DNA of 64,000 nucleotides from SAR116 cluster bacterium AG-355-O21 (GTDB lineage Bacteria; Pseudomonadota; Alphaproteobacteria; Thalassobaculales; Thalassobaculaceae): contig QCEM01000006.1 of NCBI GenBank assembly GCA_003280605.1, forward strand, positions 1 through 64,000, written 5' to 3'. Below are positions 39,218-48,564 of the stretch, piece after piece. The translations under genes and the position numbers were made by a program. Each line of letters begins with the position of its first letter. Within the stretch, counting starts at the first letter, position 1. The notes beneath the pieces were generated by a model. It was not told the origin of the DNA, made no database searches, and was given only the letters and a program-made list of their open reading frames with translations.

Positions 39218-40495
39218 ATGAAGGTTTTAATCATTGGTGCCGGCGGGCGGGAACATGCGCTGGCCTGGAAGCTGGCGCAGTCGCCAAACGTGACGCAGCT
39301 GCTTGTGGCTCCCGGAAATGCCGGCATGGCTGAGCTTGCGCAGTGCCATGCGGTCGCCGGTGATGATCTTGACGGCTTACTGGCGCTGGCCCAAGCCGAG
39401 GCTGTTGATTTTGTTGTCATCGGCCCCGAACAAGCGCTGGTCGATGGTCTTGTGGATCGCTTAAACGCTGCCGGGATCGCCAGTTTTGGGCCAACGGCCA
39501 GTGCCGCGCAACTGGAAGGCTCGAAAGCCTTCACCAAGGGTTTTTGTGGCCGCCACAACATTCCCACCGCCGCCTACGCCAGCTTCACCGATGGCGATGC
39601 CGCCCGCGACTATGTTCGCCGGCACGGCGCGCCATTGGTCATCAAGGCCGATGGCTTGGCGGCCGGTAAGGGCGTTATCATGGCGGCCACCGACGCCGAA
39701 GCGCTGGCGGCAATTGACAACATCATGGATGCCGGAGCGTTTGGCGCCGCCGGCACTGCCGTCGTGATCGAAGAATGGATGCATGGCGAAGAGGCAAGCT
39801 ATTTCGCCCTCAGTGATGGGCAGAATTTCGTCACCCTCGCATCGGCGCAAGATCACAAACGTGTCGGCGACGGTGATAGCGGCCCGAATACCGGCGGCAT
39901 GGGCGCCTATTCCCCTGCCCCTGTTGTTGACAAAGACATCGAACAGCACATTATCGACCGCATCATTGCCCCGACCGTCGCCGGCATGGCCGCCGAAGGC
40001 AGGCCCTTCAAAGGTGTGCTGTATGCAGGCTTGATGATCACGGCGGACGGCCCAAAACTGATCGAATATAACTGCCGCTTTGGCGACCCGGAATGCCAAG
40101 TGTTGATGGCCCGGCTCAGCAGCGACTTGCTGCCAAGCCTGCTGGCCTGTCATCACGGCAACCTTGACCAGCAACAGCTGCACTGGCGCAGCGACGCTGC
40201 CCTGTTGGTGGTGCTGGCGGCGAAAGGCTATCCCGGGAGCTATCGTAAGCTAACTGAAATGACCGTGCCGGATGATGTGGAGGATGCTCAAACCTTAATT
40301 TTTCACGCCGGCACCCTGCGCCGCGCCGATGGTCAATTGCTGGCCAATGGCGGCCGTGTCTTGGGGGTTACCGGCCTTGGCCCCTCCATCGCCGAGGCGC
40401 AGCAAAAAGCCTATCAAGCGGTTGATAAAATCACCTGGCCCGATGGCTTTTGTCGGCGTGACATCGGTTGGCAGGCGATTGATCGATCCGGCTGA
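39218..40495 (+). CDS. purD: Phosphoribosylamine-glycine ligase
   Basis: A 425-residue ATP-grasp enzyme that makes GAR in purine synthesis. The N-terminus MKVLIIGAGGREHALAWKLAQSPNV, VIGPEQALVDGLVD, IKADGLAAGKGV, EEWMHGEEASYFALSDG, and GDSGPNTGGMGAYSPAP are standard PurD motifs. The C-terminal FGDPECQVLMARL holds the metal-binding Glu. Length is normal. About 65 bp separate it from divergent xseA, so a promoter must lie there. Confidence 0.97.
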   Translation: MKVLIIGAGGREHALAWKLAQSPNVTQLLVAPGNAGMAELAQCHAVAGDDLDGLLALAQAEAVDFVVIGPEQALVDGLVDRLNAAGIASFGPTASAAQLEGSKAFTKGFCGRHNIPTAAYASFTDGDAARDYVRRHGAPLVIKADGLAAGKGVIMAATDAEALAAIDNIMDAGAFGAAGTAVVIEEWMHGEEASYFALSDGQNFVTLASAQDHKRVGDGDSGPNTGGMGAYSPAPVVDKDIEQHIIDRIIAPTVAGMAAEGRPFKGVLYAGLMITADGPKLIEYNCRFGDPECQVLMARLSSDLLPSLLACHHGNLDQQQLHWRSDAALLVVLAAKGYPGSYRKLTEMTVPDDVEDAQTLIFHAGTLRRADGQLLANGGRVLGVTGLGPSIAEAQQKAYQAVDKITWPDGFCRRDIGWQAIDRSG

Positions 40496-40564
40496 AAAAA
40501 TCCCTATAAAAAATTCTCTCTATGGTAGTTTTTTGGCGCATCATAACCCGCCATGGAGGATGAC

Positions 40565-40951
40565 ATGTGGAAGCATGGGCGTTTTTTCTGGAATGAACTG
40601 ATGACACGCGATGCCACCGCCGCCTGCCGGTTTTACGCCGAAATGCTGGGCTGGCAATATCAAAAAATGATAACCCCCGACGGCCATCATTATTGGCTGG
40701 CGCTGGTCGATGAACAGCCGGCCGCCGGCATCATGGACATGACCGCGTCAGAGCATTTGGCCGAGCTGCCGCCGCATTGGTTCAGCTATATCTCGGTCAA
40801 CGATATCGACGACCGACTGACCAACCTGAGCGACCATGGCGGGATTTTACTGCGGCCACCATTCGATGTTGATGACGTTGGCCGTTTTGCCGTGATCCAA
40901 GATCCAAGCGGCGATGTGGTCGGCTGGATCACCCCCAGCAATAACGCTTAG
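40565..40951 (+). CDS. VOC/glyoxalase superfamily protein
   Basis: A 128-residue protein with two beta-alpha-beta-beta-beta units of the vicinal oxygen chelate fold. FFWNELMTRDATAACRFYAEMLGWQYQKM starts the first unit and HWFSYISVNDIDDRLTNLSDHGG with FAVIQDPSGDVVGWI the second. GGAGG at 40555-40559 precedes the ATG of MWKHG, which is therefore preferred to the ATG at 40553. Substrate unknown; family members include bleomycin-resistance, dioxygenase and glyoxalase types. Confidence 0.83.
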   Translation: MWKHGRFFWNELMTRDATAACRFYAEMLGWQYQKMITPDGHHYWLALVDEQPAAGIMDMTASEHLAELPPHWFSYISVNDIDDRLTNLSDHGGILLRPPFDVDDVGRFAVIQDPSGDVVGWITPSNNA

Positions 40952-40987
40952 ACGGCACCTCGTTGACACTGAATAATCGGCCAGGAC

Positions 40988-41016
40988 TTGTTCCCGGGCA
41001 GTGAGCTTGCTATATC
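40988..41016 (+). promoter_or_regulatory. Possible sigma-70 promoter of ahcY
   Basis: TTGTTC at 40988-40993, a 17-bp spacer and TATATC at 41011-41016, about 80 bp before the ahcY start. The match is moderate and based on eye alone. Confidence 0.35.
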
Positions 41017-41094
41017 CCCCGCAGGAAGATTGATGCGTGATTTGCATTCCCGCTAAGCACGCCTGCATCGTCTTGGTTTTTCCCGGAGCACGCC

Positions 41095-42390
41095 ATGACC
41101 AGTACAACTGACTACAAAGTTGCTGATATTTCACTTGCCGAATGGGGCCGTCGCGAAATCGCGATTGCCGAGACGGAGATGCCCGGCCTGATGGCTTTAC
41201 GCGAAGAATATGGCGATGAAAAGCCGCTTGCGGGGGCGCGCATCGTCGGTTGCTTGCATATGACCATCCAGACAGCTGTGCTGATTGATACCTTGGTTGC
41301 CCTTGGCGCCGAAATTCGCTGGTCGTCCTGCAACATCTATTCCACCCAAGATCATGCGGCGGCGGCGATGGCGGCGGCCGGCATTCCCGTCTTTGCCTGG
41401 AAAGGCGAGACCGAGGAAGAATATGAATGGTGCATTCATCAAACCATCAAAGGCCCCGGCGGCTGGACACCCAATCTGTTGCTTGACGATGGCGGCGACC
41501 TGACCAAAATCATGCATGATGACTACCCTGAGCTGATGGCCGATGTGCGCGGTGTTTCTGAAGAAACCACGACCGGCGTGCATAGGCTTTATGAGATGGC
41601 GACGGCCGGTAGCCTGATGGTGCCTGCCATCAACGTGAACGACAGTGTCACCAAATCAAAATTCGATAATTTATACGGCTGCCGGGAAAGCTTGGTTGAC
41701 GGCATTCGCCGGGCTACCGATGTGATGTTATCCGGCAAGGTTGCCGTTGTTTGCGGTTACGGTGATGTCGGCAAAGGCTCGGCTGCCTCTTTGCGCAATG
41801 GCGGCGCACGCGTGATGGTCACGGAGATCGACCCAATCTGCGCCCTGCAAGCGGCGATGGAAGGGTTTGAAGTTGTCACCATGGAAGATGCCGCCAAAGT
41901 CGCTGACATTTTTGTCACCGCGACCGGTAACCAAGACATTATCACCATCGACCATATGCGGGAAATGAAAGACCGCGCCATCGTCTGTAACATTGGCCAT
42001 TTCGATACCGAGATTCAAATTGAAGCTTTGTCGAACTACCAGTGGGAAGAAGTGAAACCGCAGGTCGATGAAGTTGTTTTCCCGGACGGCAAGCGGCTGT
42101 TGGTGCTGGCCAAAGGACGTTTGGTCAACCTTGGTTGCGCCACCGGCCATCCCAGTTTCGTGATGTCTGCCAGTTTTACCAACCAAACCTTAGCGCAAAT
42201 CGAATTGTGGTTGAATCATGCCGACTATGACAAACAAGTCTATGTCCTACCGAAACGCCTTGATGAAAAAGTCGCCGCCCTGCACCTTGCCAAAATCGGT
42301 GCCAAGCTGACCACGCTCAGCAAAGATCAAGCCGACTATATCGGGGTGCCGACCGCCGGCCCGTTCAAAGGCGAGCAATACCGCTACTAA
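41095..42390 (+). CDS. ahcY: Adenosylhomocysteinase
   Basis: A 431-residue NAD-dependent hydrolase that splits S-adenosylhomocysteine to adenosine and homocysteine, relieving product inhibition of methyltransferases. Motifs are [59 protein letters not shown] (catalytic Lys and Asp), [13 protein letters not shown] (NAD site) and the C-terminal [28 protein letters not shown], which reaches into the neighbouring subunit. The 143 bp upstream show a modest promoter but no SAH riboswitch that I recognise. Confidence 0.97.
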   Translation: MTSTTDYKVADISLAEWGRREIAIAETEMPGLMALREEYGDEKPLAGARIVGCLHMTIQTAVLIDTLVALGAEIRWSSCNIYSTQDHAAAAMAAAGIPVFAWKGETEEEYEWCIHQTIKGPGGWTPNLLLDDGGDLTKIMHDDYPELMADVRGVSEETTTGVHRLYEMATAGSLMVPAINVNDSVTKSKFDNLYGCRESLVDGIRRATDVMLSGKVAVVCGYGDVGKGSAASLRNGGARVMVTEIDPICALQAAMEGFEVVTMEDAAKVADIFVTATGNQDIITIDHMREMKDRAIVCNIGHFDTEIQIEALSNYQWEEVKPQVDEVVFPDGKRLLVLAKGRLVNLGCATGHPSFVMSASFTNQTLAQIELWLNHADYDKQVYVLPKRLDEKVAALHLAKIGAKLTTLSKDQADYIGVPTAGPFKGEQYRY

Positions 42391-42412
42391 TCCACACATG
42401 AAGGGGCAGCCG

Positions 42413-43225
42413 ATGGGCAACAATGATAGCTTTGGCGAGGGCAAGGTTCTGTACGCGGTCACGGACGGCATCGCCACCGTGACGCTCAACCGACCGGAAA
42501 AGCTTAATGCGCTTGATAAAGCGATGTGGATCGGCCTTGCCGAGGCCATTCAGCAGGCGGACCTGGACCATGATCTGCGCTGCATTATTCTGCGTGGCGC
42601 AGGCGAAAAAGCAATGGGCCCCGGGGCCGATATCGGCGAGTTTGAAACCGCCCGTGCCAATGCCGAACAAGCCACCGAGTATGGCCAAATCATGCATCAC
42701 ACCATGGCCGCTATTCGCGATTGCCGGCACCCTGTTGTGGCCCAGATACATGGCTTATGTGTTGGCGGCGCCTTGGAACTAGCAATCATGTGTGACATCC
42801 GCATCTGCGGTGAAAGTTCCCGCTTTGGGGTGCCCATCAACCGCCTTGGCCTGACCATGGCCTACCCGGAGATTGAGGCCCTGATCAACCTTGTGGGTCG
42901 GTCGACAGCGCTTGAAATCCTTTTTGAAGCACGGGTTTTTGGGGCTGCCGAAGCAAAGGATAAGGGGCTTGTGAACCGCGTTGTCGCCGATGATCAAGTT
43001 GCCGGCGAAGCTGCTGCAACAGCCGCCCGGATCGCTGCCGGCGCACCTTTGGTAAACCGCTGGCACAAGGCCTTTGCCAACCGCGTGATGACTGGCCTGC
43101 ACACACCGCAACCTGTCGGTGAGGCCGATGTGGTTGATAGCTATGCGGCGTTTGACACCGAAGACTTTAATACCGGTTTCCGTGCCTTTTTGGCAAAGTC
43201 GACACCGGTTTTCAAAGGCCGCTGA
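42413..43225 (+). CDS. Enoyl-CoA hydratase/isomerase family protein
   Basis: A 270-residue crotonase-fold protein. VTLNRPEKLNALD, CIILRGAGEKAMGPGADIGEF (first half of the oxyanion hole) and IHGLCVGGALELAIMCDIRICGESSRFGVPINRLGL show the fold. The first catalytic Glu (GGALELA) is present. The second Glu of classic hydratases (in QPEI) is replaced: the aligned stretch is VPIN. Hydration of crotonyl-CoA may therefore not be its reaction. The ATG at 42413 has AAGGGG upstream. It lies 23 bp after ahcY and 22 bp before the second Gld-type cassette. Confidence 0.85.
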   Translation: MGNNDSFGEGKVLYAVTDGIATVTLNRPEKLNALDKAMWIGLAEAIQQADLDHDLRCIILRGAGEKAMGPGADIGEFETARANAEQATEYGQIMHHTMAAIRDCRHPVVAQIHGLCVGGALELAIMCDIRICGESSRFGVPINRLGLTMAYPEIEALINLVGRSTALEILFEARVFGAAEAKDKGLVNRVVADDQVAGEAAATAARIAAGAPLVNRWHKAFANRVMTGLHTPQPVGEADVVDSYAAFDTEDFNTGFRAFLAKSTPVFKGR

Positions 43226-43247
43226 AGGCGCATCCCGGAGTGTGCAG

Positions 43248-43985
43248 ATGATACGCAATATCGCGATCATCACATGGCGTGAACTGGTCGCCTATCTCAC
43301 CCAGCCTGTTGCTTATGTGTTCATCATGGCATTCACGGTATTGGCCGCCGGTTTAACCTTTTACGCCGGCGGTTTTCTAGACCGGGGCAGTGCCGAGTTG
43401 TCGGTATTTTTTCAGTTTCATCCCTGGCTTTATCTGGTGCTGATGCCGGCCATTGGCATGCGTCTTTGGGCGGAAGAATATCGCGGCGGGACAATTGAAC
43501 TGCTGCTGACCTTGCCGCTTAGTACCAGCCATGCCGTGGTCGGCAAGTTTTTGGCCGCCTGGATTTTTGCCGCCCTGGCCCTCAGCTTGACCTTTCCGAT
43601 TTGGTTAACCGTCAGCCTGCTGGGACAGCCTGATCATGGTGTCATTGCCAGCGGTTATCTCGGCAGTTGGTTGCTGGCCGGTGGCTTTTTAGCCGTCAGT
43701 GCGGCGGCATCGGCGGCAACCCACAACCAAGTGATCGCCTTTATTTTTGGCATCACACTGTGCTTTTTGCTGCTCGCCGGCGGCGCTGAGATGACGCAAT
43801 CATTGCTTAGAAACTGGGTTGACCCGGCGATTGCCGAAGGGCTTGCAAATATCAATGCCGTGGCACGCTTTCGCAGCTTTGTTGACGGTCTGATTGACCT
43901 GCGTGCAATTATTTTCTTTGTCACTTTGATCGCCAGTGGGCTTTTCGCAAGCGCGGCCTTGGTGCGCGTCAGAACGGGCTCATGA
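43248..43985 (+). CDS. ABC-2 type permease (GldF-like), copy 2
   Basis: A 245-residue integral membrane protein with about six hydrophobic segments, paralogous to the permease at 26329. Shared blocks include FQFHPWLYLVLMPAIGMRLWAEEYRGGTIELLLTLPLSTSHAVVGKFLAAW and NQVIAFIF. The ATG at 43248 has CCCGGAG upstream; the ORF-track form reads back into the enoyl-CoA hydratase gene. Its stop overlaps the GldG-like start. No ATPase gene precedes it, unlike copy 1. Confidence 0.88.
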   Translation: MIRNIAIITWRELVAYLTQPVAYVFIMAFTVLAAGLTFYAGGFLDRGSAELSVFFQFHPWLYLVLMPAIGMRLWAEEYRGGTIELLLTLPLSTSHAVVGKFLAAWIFAALALSLTFPIWLTVSLLGQPDHGVIASGYLGSWLLAGGFLAVSAAASAATHNQVIAFIFGITLCFLLLAGGAEMTQSLLRNWVDPAIAEGLANINAVARFRSFVDGLIDLRAIIFFVTLIASGLFASAALVRVRTGS

Positions 43986-45910
43986 TGACCACGGCAGATC
44001 CCAACCCAGCATCGCTCATGACCCGACTTGGCCGCCGCGGGCGGGCCGCTATCGGGGTTTTATTGGCGGCGATCTTTTTCCTGGCGATCAATATCTGGGC
44101 TGAAATCAGCTTGCCAAATCAGCGCTTGGATACCACTGCCGAGCAGCTCTACACACTGACCACCGGCACCAAAGATGTTTTGGCCTCCATCGATGAGCCA
44201 GTGACCCTTCGGCTGGTGCGCAGTCGCAGTCTTGACGGCCTTGGCCCGCAAACCGTTAAACACGCCCAACGGGTGGCGGAGATGTTGGATCTTTATCGCC
44301 GCCTGGCAAACGGTAAGCTGCGCATTGAAACCGTCAATGTGGATCCATTTTCTGCCGCCGAAGACCTGGCCGAGGCCGCTAGAATCAGCAGTCAGACCAA
44401 CACTGCCGGGGCGCGGTTTTATCTTGGCCTCATCGGCACCAATTCGACCGACGGATTTGAGACCATTGACCGTTTATCGCCAACCCGGGCACGCTTCCTA
44501 GAATATGATTTAAGCCGCCTCATCCATGACCTTGCAACCCCGCGCAAGCCGGTGGTTGGGGTTTTAGGTGAGCTGCCGATTTTTGGTGACCGAACGCGCG
44601 GCCTTAAGGCTTTCACGGTTCTGGAAGGGATTCGCGGCTTCTTTGAGATTCGGCCGATCATGGGCAAGGTCAGCGCCATTGACGACGACATCGACATCAT
44701 CATGCTGGCGCAGGCGGTAACGCTCGACCCACAGACACTCTATGCGATCGATCAATTTGTGATGCGCGGTGGCGCTATTTTGGCATTTGTCGATCCCTTA
44801 AGCGAAGCCTTGCCGCGACCGCCGGACGGGGCCGCCATCAATCGTAACGCGGTGCCGACCATCTCGCCTCTCCTGTGGCATTGGGGGGCGGCTGTCAGCG
44901 CCACCCATGTGGCCGCAGATCGGCAGGCTGCGATTAAGGTCAGCGTCACCCAAAATGGTCGCCAAGTTGTCACCGATTATGTGGCCTGGGGAGAATATTC
45001 AGACCGCCGGCTTGCCGCCACCGAGACCATTACCGGCAATTTACGCCGCCTGCAGTTGCGCAGCAGTGGGATCATTTCAGCGACCGGCAATCCGGCCTTG
45101 ACCATCCATCCGCTGATCAGCACCTCGGCAGATTCGATGCGCTTGGCAATTTCCGCGATCGAGCCGGTGCCAAACCCGATTCAATTATTGGCCGACTTTA
45201 AAGCCACAGGCGCGCCATTGGTATTGGCGGCCCGCTTGAGCGGGATTGTGACATCGGCCTATCCCGACGGTCCGCCGGCGGAAATTGCCGATCCGCAAAT
45301 TCGCGGCCGCCATCGCGCAACGGCCAGCAGCCCGCTGGCCATGGTGCTGGTCGCCGACAGTGATTTATTAAGTGATCAAACCTGGTTAGAGACGCGTGCC
45401 GACGGCGGCAAAGTGCCTTTTGCGAATAACGCCGATTTCGTGATCAACGCCTTAGATCAGCTCAGCGGCGGTGCCAAGATGATGGACCTGCGCGGTCGCG
45501 GGGTCGGTGAGCGACGGCTGACCGTGCTTGACGATAGGAACCGCCAAGCTGAGACCGCAAGCCGCGCCCGGGAAGCTGAATTTAGCCAGGCCATCGACCA
45601 GCTCCGCAGCAAGATTGAAAGCCGCACCAGTAGCCGCCGTGGCGGCGCGATGAGTGTCGAGGATGCCTTAGAGATTGAGACCTTGCGGAGTGAAATCCTG
45701 ACCCTTCGCCAGCAATTACGGGCCCGTCAATTCGACGTCCAAAAACAAGTCCGTGATTTGACTAAGCAGATTCAAGCCGCCAATATCTGGGCGGTGCCCC
45801 TCAGCTTAGGCGTTATTTTGCTGGTCCTGACAACCTGGCGGTGGCTTGGCCGGCGGCGGGCGCTGAAGCTCACCGGCACAGCGGTGCAAACAGACGGGCG
45901 GCCAGTATGA
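43982..45910 (+). CDS. GldG-like ABC transporter auxiliary protein, copy 2
   Basis: A 642-residue paralogue of the GldG-like protein at 24396 (643 residues). One N-terminal membrane helix (AAIGVLLAAIFFLAINIWAEI) is followed by LPNQRLDTTAEQLYTLTTGTKDVLASIDEPVTLRLVRSRS, a periplasmic domain, a charged coiled coil (about 525-605) and a C-terminal membrane helix with a basic tail. The start overlaps the permease stop and the end overlaps the DUF4340 start, so the three genes form one operon. Confidence 0.85.
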   Translation: MMTTADPNPASLMTRLGRRGRAAIGVLLAAIFFLAINIWAEISLPNQRLDTTAEQLYTLTTGTKDVLASIDEPVTLRLVRSRSLDGLGPQTVKHAQRVAEMLDLYRRLANGKLRIETVNVDPFSAAEDLAEAARISSQTNTAGARFYLGLIGTNSTDGFETIDRLSPTRARFLEYDLSRLIHDLATPRKPVVGVLGELPIFGDRTRGLKAFTVLEGIRGFFEIRPIMGKVSAIDDDIDIIMLAQAVTLDPQTLYAIDQFVMRGGAILAFVDPLSEALPRPPDGAAINRNAVPTISPLLWHWGAAVSATHVAADRQAAIKVSVTQNGRQVVTDYVAWGEYSDRRLAATETITGNLRRLQLRSSGIISATGNPALTIHPLISTSADSMRLAISAIEPVPNPIQLLADFKATGAPLVLAARLSGIVTSAYPDGPPAEIADPQIRGRHRATASSPLAMVLVADSDLLSDQTWLETRADGGKVPFANNADFVINALDQLSGGAKMMDLRGRGVGERRLTVLDDRNRQAETASRAREAEFSQAIDQLRSKIESRTSSRRGGAMSVEDALEIETLRSEILTLRQQLRARQFDVQKQVRDLTKQIQAANIWAVPLSLGVILLVLTTWRWLGRRRALKLTGTAVQTDGRPV

Positions 45911-46941
45911 GTGTGCGCAGCTTTGCCATTTGCCTGATGATTACATTGCTGGCCGTCCTCGGCGCCCTGATGGCGATTTTCGGTCATGATAATAATCCCC
46001 TTGATCAGGAGATTGGCCGCCCTGTCTTCACGCAGTTGGCGGCAAACCCACAAGCCGTCAAACGCATTGAGTTGCGCCACCACAAAGGCGGGTTTTCATT
46101 TATTCGTGACCAGCAGTCATGGCGAAGTGAGGATAAATTCAGTTTCCCGGCCTCCGCCCGGCGGGTTGACGGCCTGCTGAACGACCTGGCCGGTTTGCGG
46201 TTAGCCGAGCCAAAAACCCGCAAGCCGAAACGCTATGCCCGCATTGGTGTCGAGCCGATTGGCCAAGCTGGCGCCCGTGGCGGCCATCTGCGCCTGTATG
46301 ATACGAACGGCGATCTCATTGCCGACGCCATTATCGGCGATCGGATTAGCCGGCCAACCGGCGACGCAAAGGCCGGAACCTTTGTGCGCTTAACCGGCCA
46401 AGCGCAAGCGTGGCTGGCCAGCGGCGCAATTACCTTGCCGTTGACGCTTCGGCCTTGGCTGAACGCCGCCGTGATTGATATGACCCCGGCAACGGTGGCA
46501 GCGGTCGATATTATCGATCTCGATGGCCGGCGCATGGTCAGTCGCAAAACACCGATGCATAGCTTCACCGTAGCGGCCGGCGGCGGTCGTGAAACCGCAT
46601 TCCCCGCCGCCCCGCAAGTGGTCGAGCAACTTCTGACCGCCCTTCAGCCATTGCGCTTCGATGATGTGCGGCCGCGCCAAGCGGGGCCGGCGTTTGTGGC
46701 CACGGCAGGCGTCAAAGTTCGGCGCTTCGATGGTGTGGTGATCGAGATTGAGATCGCCGATGAAAAGGATATCGCCTGGATACGGCTGAACGCTGTGCCG
46801 CCTGCCGGCAATGTGTCAGCGGCGATATCGGCAGAAGTCGCGGCGCTGAACAACCGTCTCAAGCCATGGACATATCAGATTGCCGATTGGATTAACGATC
46901 GCTTGACGGAACCGCTTGACCGCCTTCGCCAGCAGCCGTAG
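45907..46941 (+). CDS. DUF4340 protein of Gld-type ABC cassette, copy 2
   Basis: A 344-residue DUF4340-like protein with one N-terminal membrane helix (SFAICLMITLLAVLGALMAIFG) and a periplasmic remainder. FTQLAANPQAVKRIELRHHKGGFSFIRDQQSW begins the conserved region and LAGLRLAEPKTRKPKRYARIGVEPI matches the equivalent KTRDPARFKRIDL segment of copy 1. ATG at 45907 overlaps the GldG-like stop by 4 bp. The last 50 bp overlap the convergent cation transporter gene. Confidence 0.8.
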   Translation: MSVRSFAICLMITLLAVLGALMAIFGHDNNPLDQEIGRPVFTQLAANPQAVKRIELRHHKGGFSFIRDQQSWRSEDKFSFPASARRVDGLLNDLAGLRLAEPKTRKPKRYARIGVEPIGQAGARGGHLRLYDTNGDLIADAIIGDRISRPTGDAKAGTFVRLTGQAQAWLASGAITLPLTLRPWLNAAVIDMTPATVAAVDIIDLDGRRMVSRKTPMHSFTVAAGGGRETAFPAAPQVVEQLLTALQPLRFDDVRPRQAGPAFVATAGVKVRRFDGVVIEIEIADEKDIAWIRLNAVPPAGNVSAAISAEVAALNNRLKPWTYQIADWINDRLTEPLDRLRQQP

Positions 46942-47560
46942 GGACCGGCGGCTTTGCCAGTTCCCGCCAACTCTGTACCGAAATTTCGGTTGCCCCACGC
47001 AAGAAAAGCGCTGCCATCATGACCGCCACAACCAAATCCGGCCAGGAACTGCCACTGAGCCAGACCGCGCCGGCCGCAGCAATCACGGCAAGGTTCCCGA
47101 TGGCATCATTCCGGCTACAAATCCAAACCGAGCGGACATTCGCATCGCCGGCGCGAAAGCGAAACAACAACAGGGCGCAGACAATATTTGCCAGCAACGC
47201 CATGGCCCCGACCCAGGTCATGACCAAGGCCACCGGCTGGCCCATGTAGATCATATTATAGATCGCCCATGCCAAAACCCACAGCCCGACAAGCCCCAAG
47301 CTCAGGGCTTTCAATAACGCCGCCCAAGAGCGCCAAGCCGGCGGCTTGGAAATGACATATAAACTAATCGCGTAGGTCACTGAATCCGCCAGAAAATCAA
47401 GCGCATCGGCCTGCAAAGCGACCGATTGACCATGAACACCAGCGACCATCTCGACCAAAAACATTGCTGCATTAATGGTGATAACGATCCACAAAACACG
47501 TTTGTAAGATACTGACATGCCGGCGAAAACGGCCGCCCTACAACCACAATCTTTATCCAT
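46892..47560 (-). CDS. Cation transporter, CDF-like family
   Basis: A 222-residue membrane protein with about six hydrophobic segments. The likely metal residues are in LQADALDFLADSVTYAISL (DxxxD in TM2) and in SRNDAIGNLAVI (TM5), as in alphaproteobacterial short cation diffusion facilitators. There is almost no C-terminal cytoplasmic domain, so it is shorter than most CDF exporters (about 300). The N-terminus MDKDCGCRAAV contains Cys residues that could bind metal. The start ATG has a GGTGGGGTGG leader; the stop lies within the convergent DUF4340 gene. Confidence 0.82.
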   Translation of the reverse strand: MDKDCGCRAAVFAGMSVSYKRVLWIVITINAAMFLVEMVAGVHGQSVALQADALDFLADSVTYAISLYVISKPPAWRSWAALLKALSLGLVGLWVLAWAIYNMIYMGQPVALVMTWVGAMALLANIVCALLLFRFRAGDANVRSVWICSRNDAIGNLAVIAAAGAVWLSGSSWPDLVVAVMMAALFLRGATEISVQSWRELAKPPVPTAAGEGGQAVPSSDR

Positions 47561-47682
47561 ACCACCCCACCATCGTAACGTGTATTTTAGCACATAAAGT
47601 AGCCCTGATACAACGCCTGGCGGGTGGCTGTTAACTGACCTATACTGGTGCCATATGTATCACGCTGGAGTATCTTTTTGCC

Positions 47683-48564
47683 GTGTCACCTATGCGCTTA
47701 AAACAAGATCAAATTGACCGCTTTTGGCGCGATGGCTGCTTGGTCGTCGAGAATGCCGTCAGCGCCCAGCAACTTGCCGCCATTAACGCCGAGCTGCAGA
47801 GCTGGGTCGAGGAAAGCCGGCAGCACACATCGCCCTTTGGTCCCCTGACAATTGATGAGCGGCCACGGTTTGACATGGGCGCCGAGCATAGCGCCGATCG
47901 CCCGGCATTGCGGCGGGTGAATAATCCTGCCGAAATCTCTCCTGCATATATGGAGGTGATGCGCGATTCCGCAATGGTCGACATGGTTGCCGATCTGATT
48001 GGCCCAGATGTGAAATATCATCACTGTAAGCTCAATATCAAACTGCCAGGCGCGCAAACGCGGGTGCATTTTCATCAAGACTTTATGTACACACCACACA
48101 CCAATGATGACATCGTCACAGCATTGCTGATGCTTGAGGATGTTGATGAGACCAATGGCTGCTTGATGATTGTTCCCGGCAGCCATCGTGGTCCACTGGA
48201 CAGTCTTTTTGCCGATGGTGTCTTTACCGGCATGGTGGCCGACGCGCGGGCCAGTGAGTTGACCGCCGCGCAAGTTCCGGCGATGGGCAAAGCTGGCTCG
48301 GTCTGTCTGATGCACACGCGGCTACAACATGCCTCGGAGCCAAACGCAGGCAGCCGTGCACGGCCCCTTTACATTTGTGTTTACAGCGCGGCCGATGCGG
48401 TGCCGATTGCACGCAATCCCATGCCTAGCCCGCATGAAGGCATGATTGTCCGGGGTCGGCCGAGCGCCTCCGCGCGCATGGTTGACCTTCAAGTTGAGCT
48501 GCCCAAACAGCCGAAATCAGCCTCCTTTTTCACCGTCCAAGGGCAAGCCTCGGTGGAAGCTTAA
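47683..48564 (+). CDS. Phytanoyl-CoA dioxygenase (PhyH) family protein
   Basis: A 293-residue Fe(II)/2-oxoglutarate oxygenase. The iron-binding HFHQDFMYTPHTNDDI supplies His and Asp, CLMIVPGSHRGPL is the family motif, and HASEPNAGSRARPLYICVYSAAD contains the distal His and the 2-oxoglutarate Arg. The first residues LKQDQIDRFWRDGCLVVENAVS are typical of PhyH. The start is GTG at 47683 or ATG at 47692. Substrate unknown. Its stop overlaps that of the convergent ABC ATPase by 4 bp. Confidence 0.87.
   Translation: MSPMRLKQDQIDRFWRDGCLVVENAVSAQQLAAINAELQSWVEESRQHTSPFGPLTIDERPRFDMGAEHSADRPALRRVNNPAEISPAYMEVMRDSAMVDMVADLIGPDVKYHHCKLNIKLPGAQTRVHFHQDFMYTPHTNDDIVTALLMLEDVDETNGCLMIVPGSHRGPLDSLFADGVFTGMVADARASELTAAQVPAMGKAGSVCLMHTRLQHASEPNAGSRARPLYICVYSAADAVPIARNPMPSPHEGMIVRGRPSASARMVDLQVELPKQPKSASFFTVQGQASVEA

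Noticed and set aside
39461-40183. 240-residue minus-strand ORF inside purD
   Set aside because: It is fully antisense to a clear purD gene, has His/Gly-rich shadow composition and no recognisable motif.
40952-41094. SAH riboswitch upstream of ahcY
   Set aside because: The 143-bp region shows a modest promoter but no pattern I can match to the SAH or SAM riboswitch consensus.
47698-48315. 205-residue minus-strand ORF inside the PhyH gene
   Set aside because: Shadow of a well-supported dioxygenase gene; no independent start signal.
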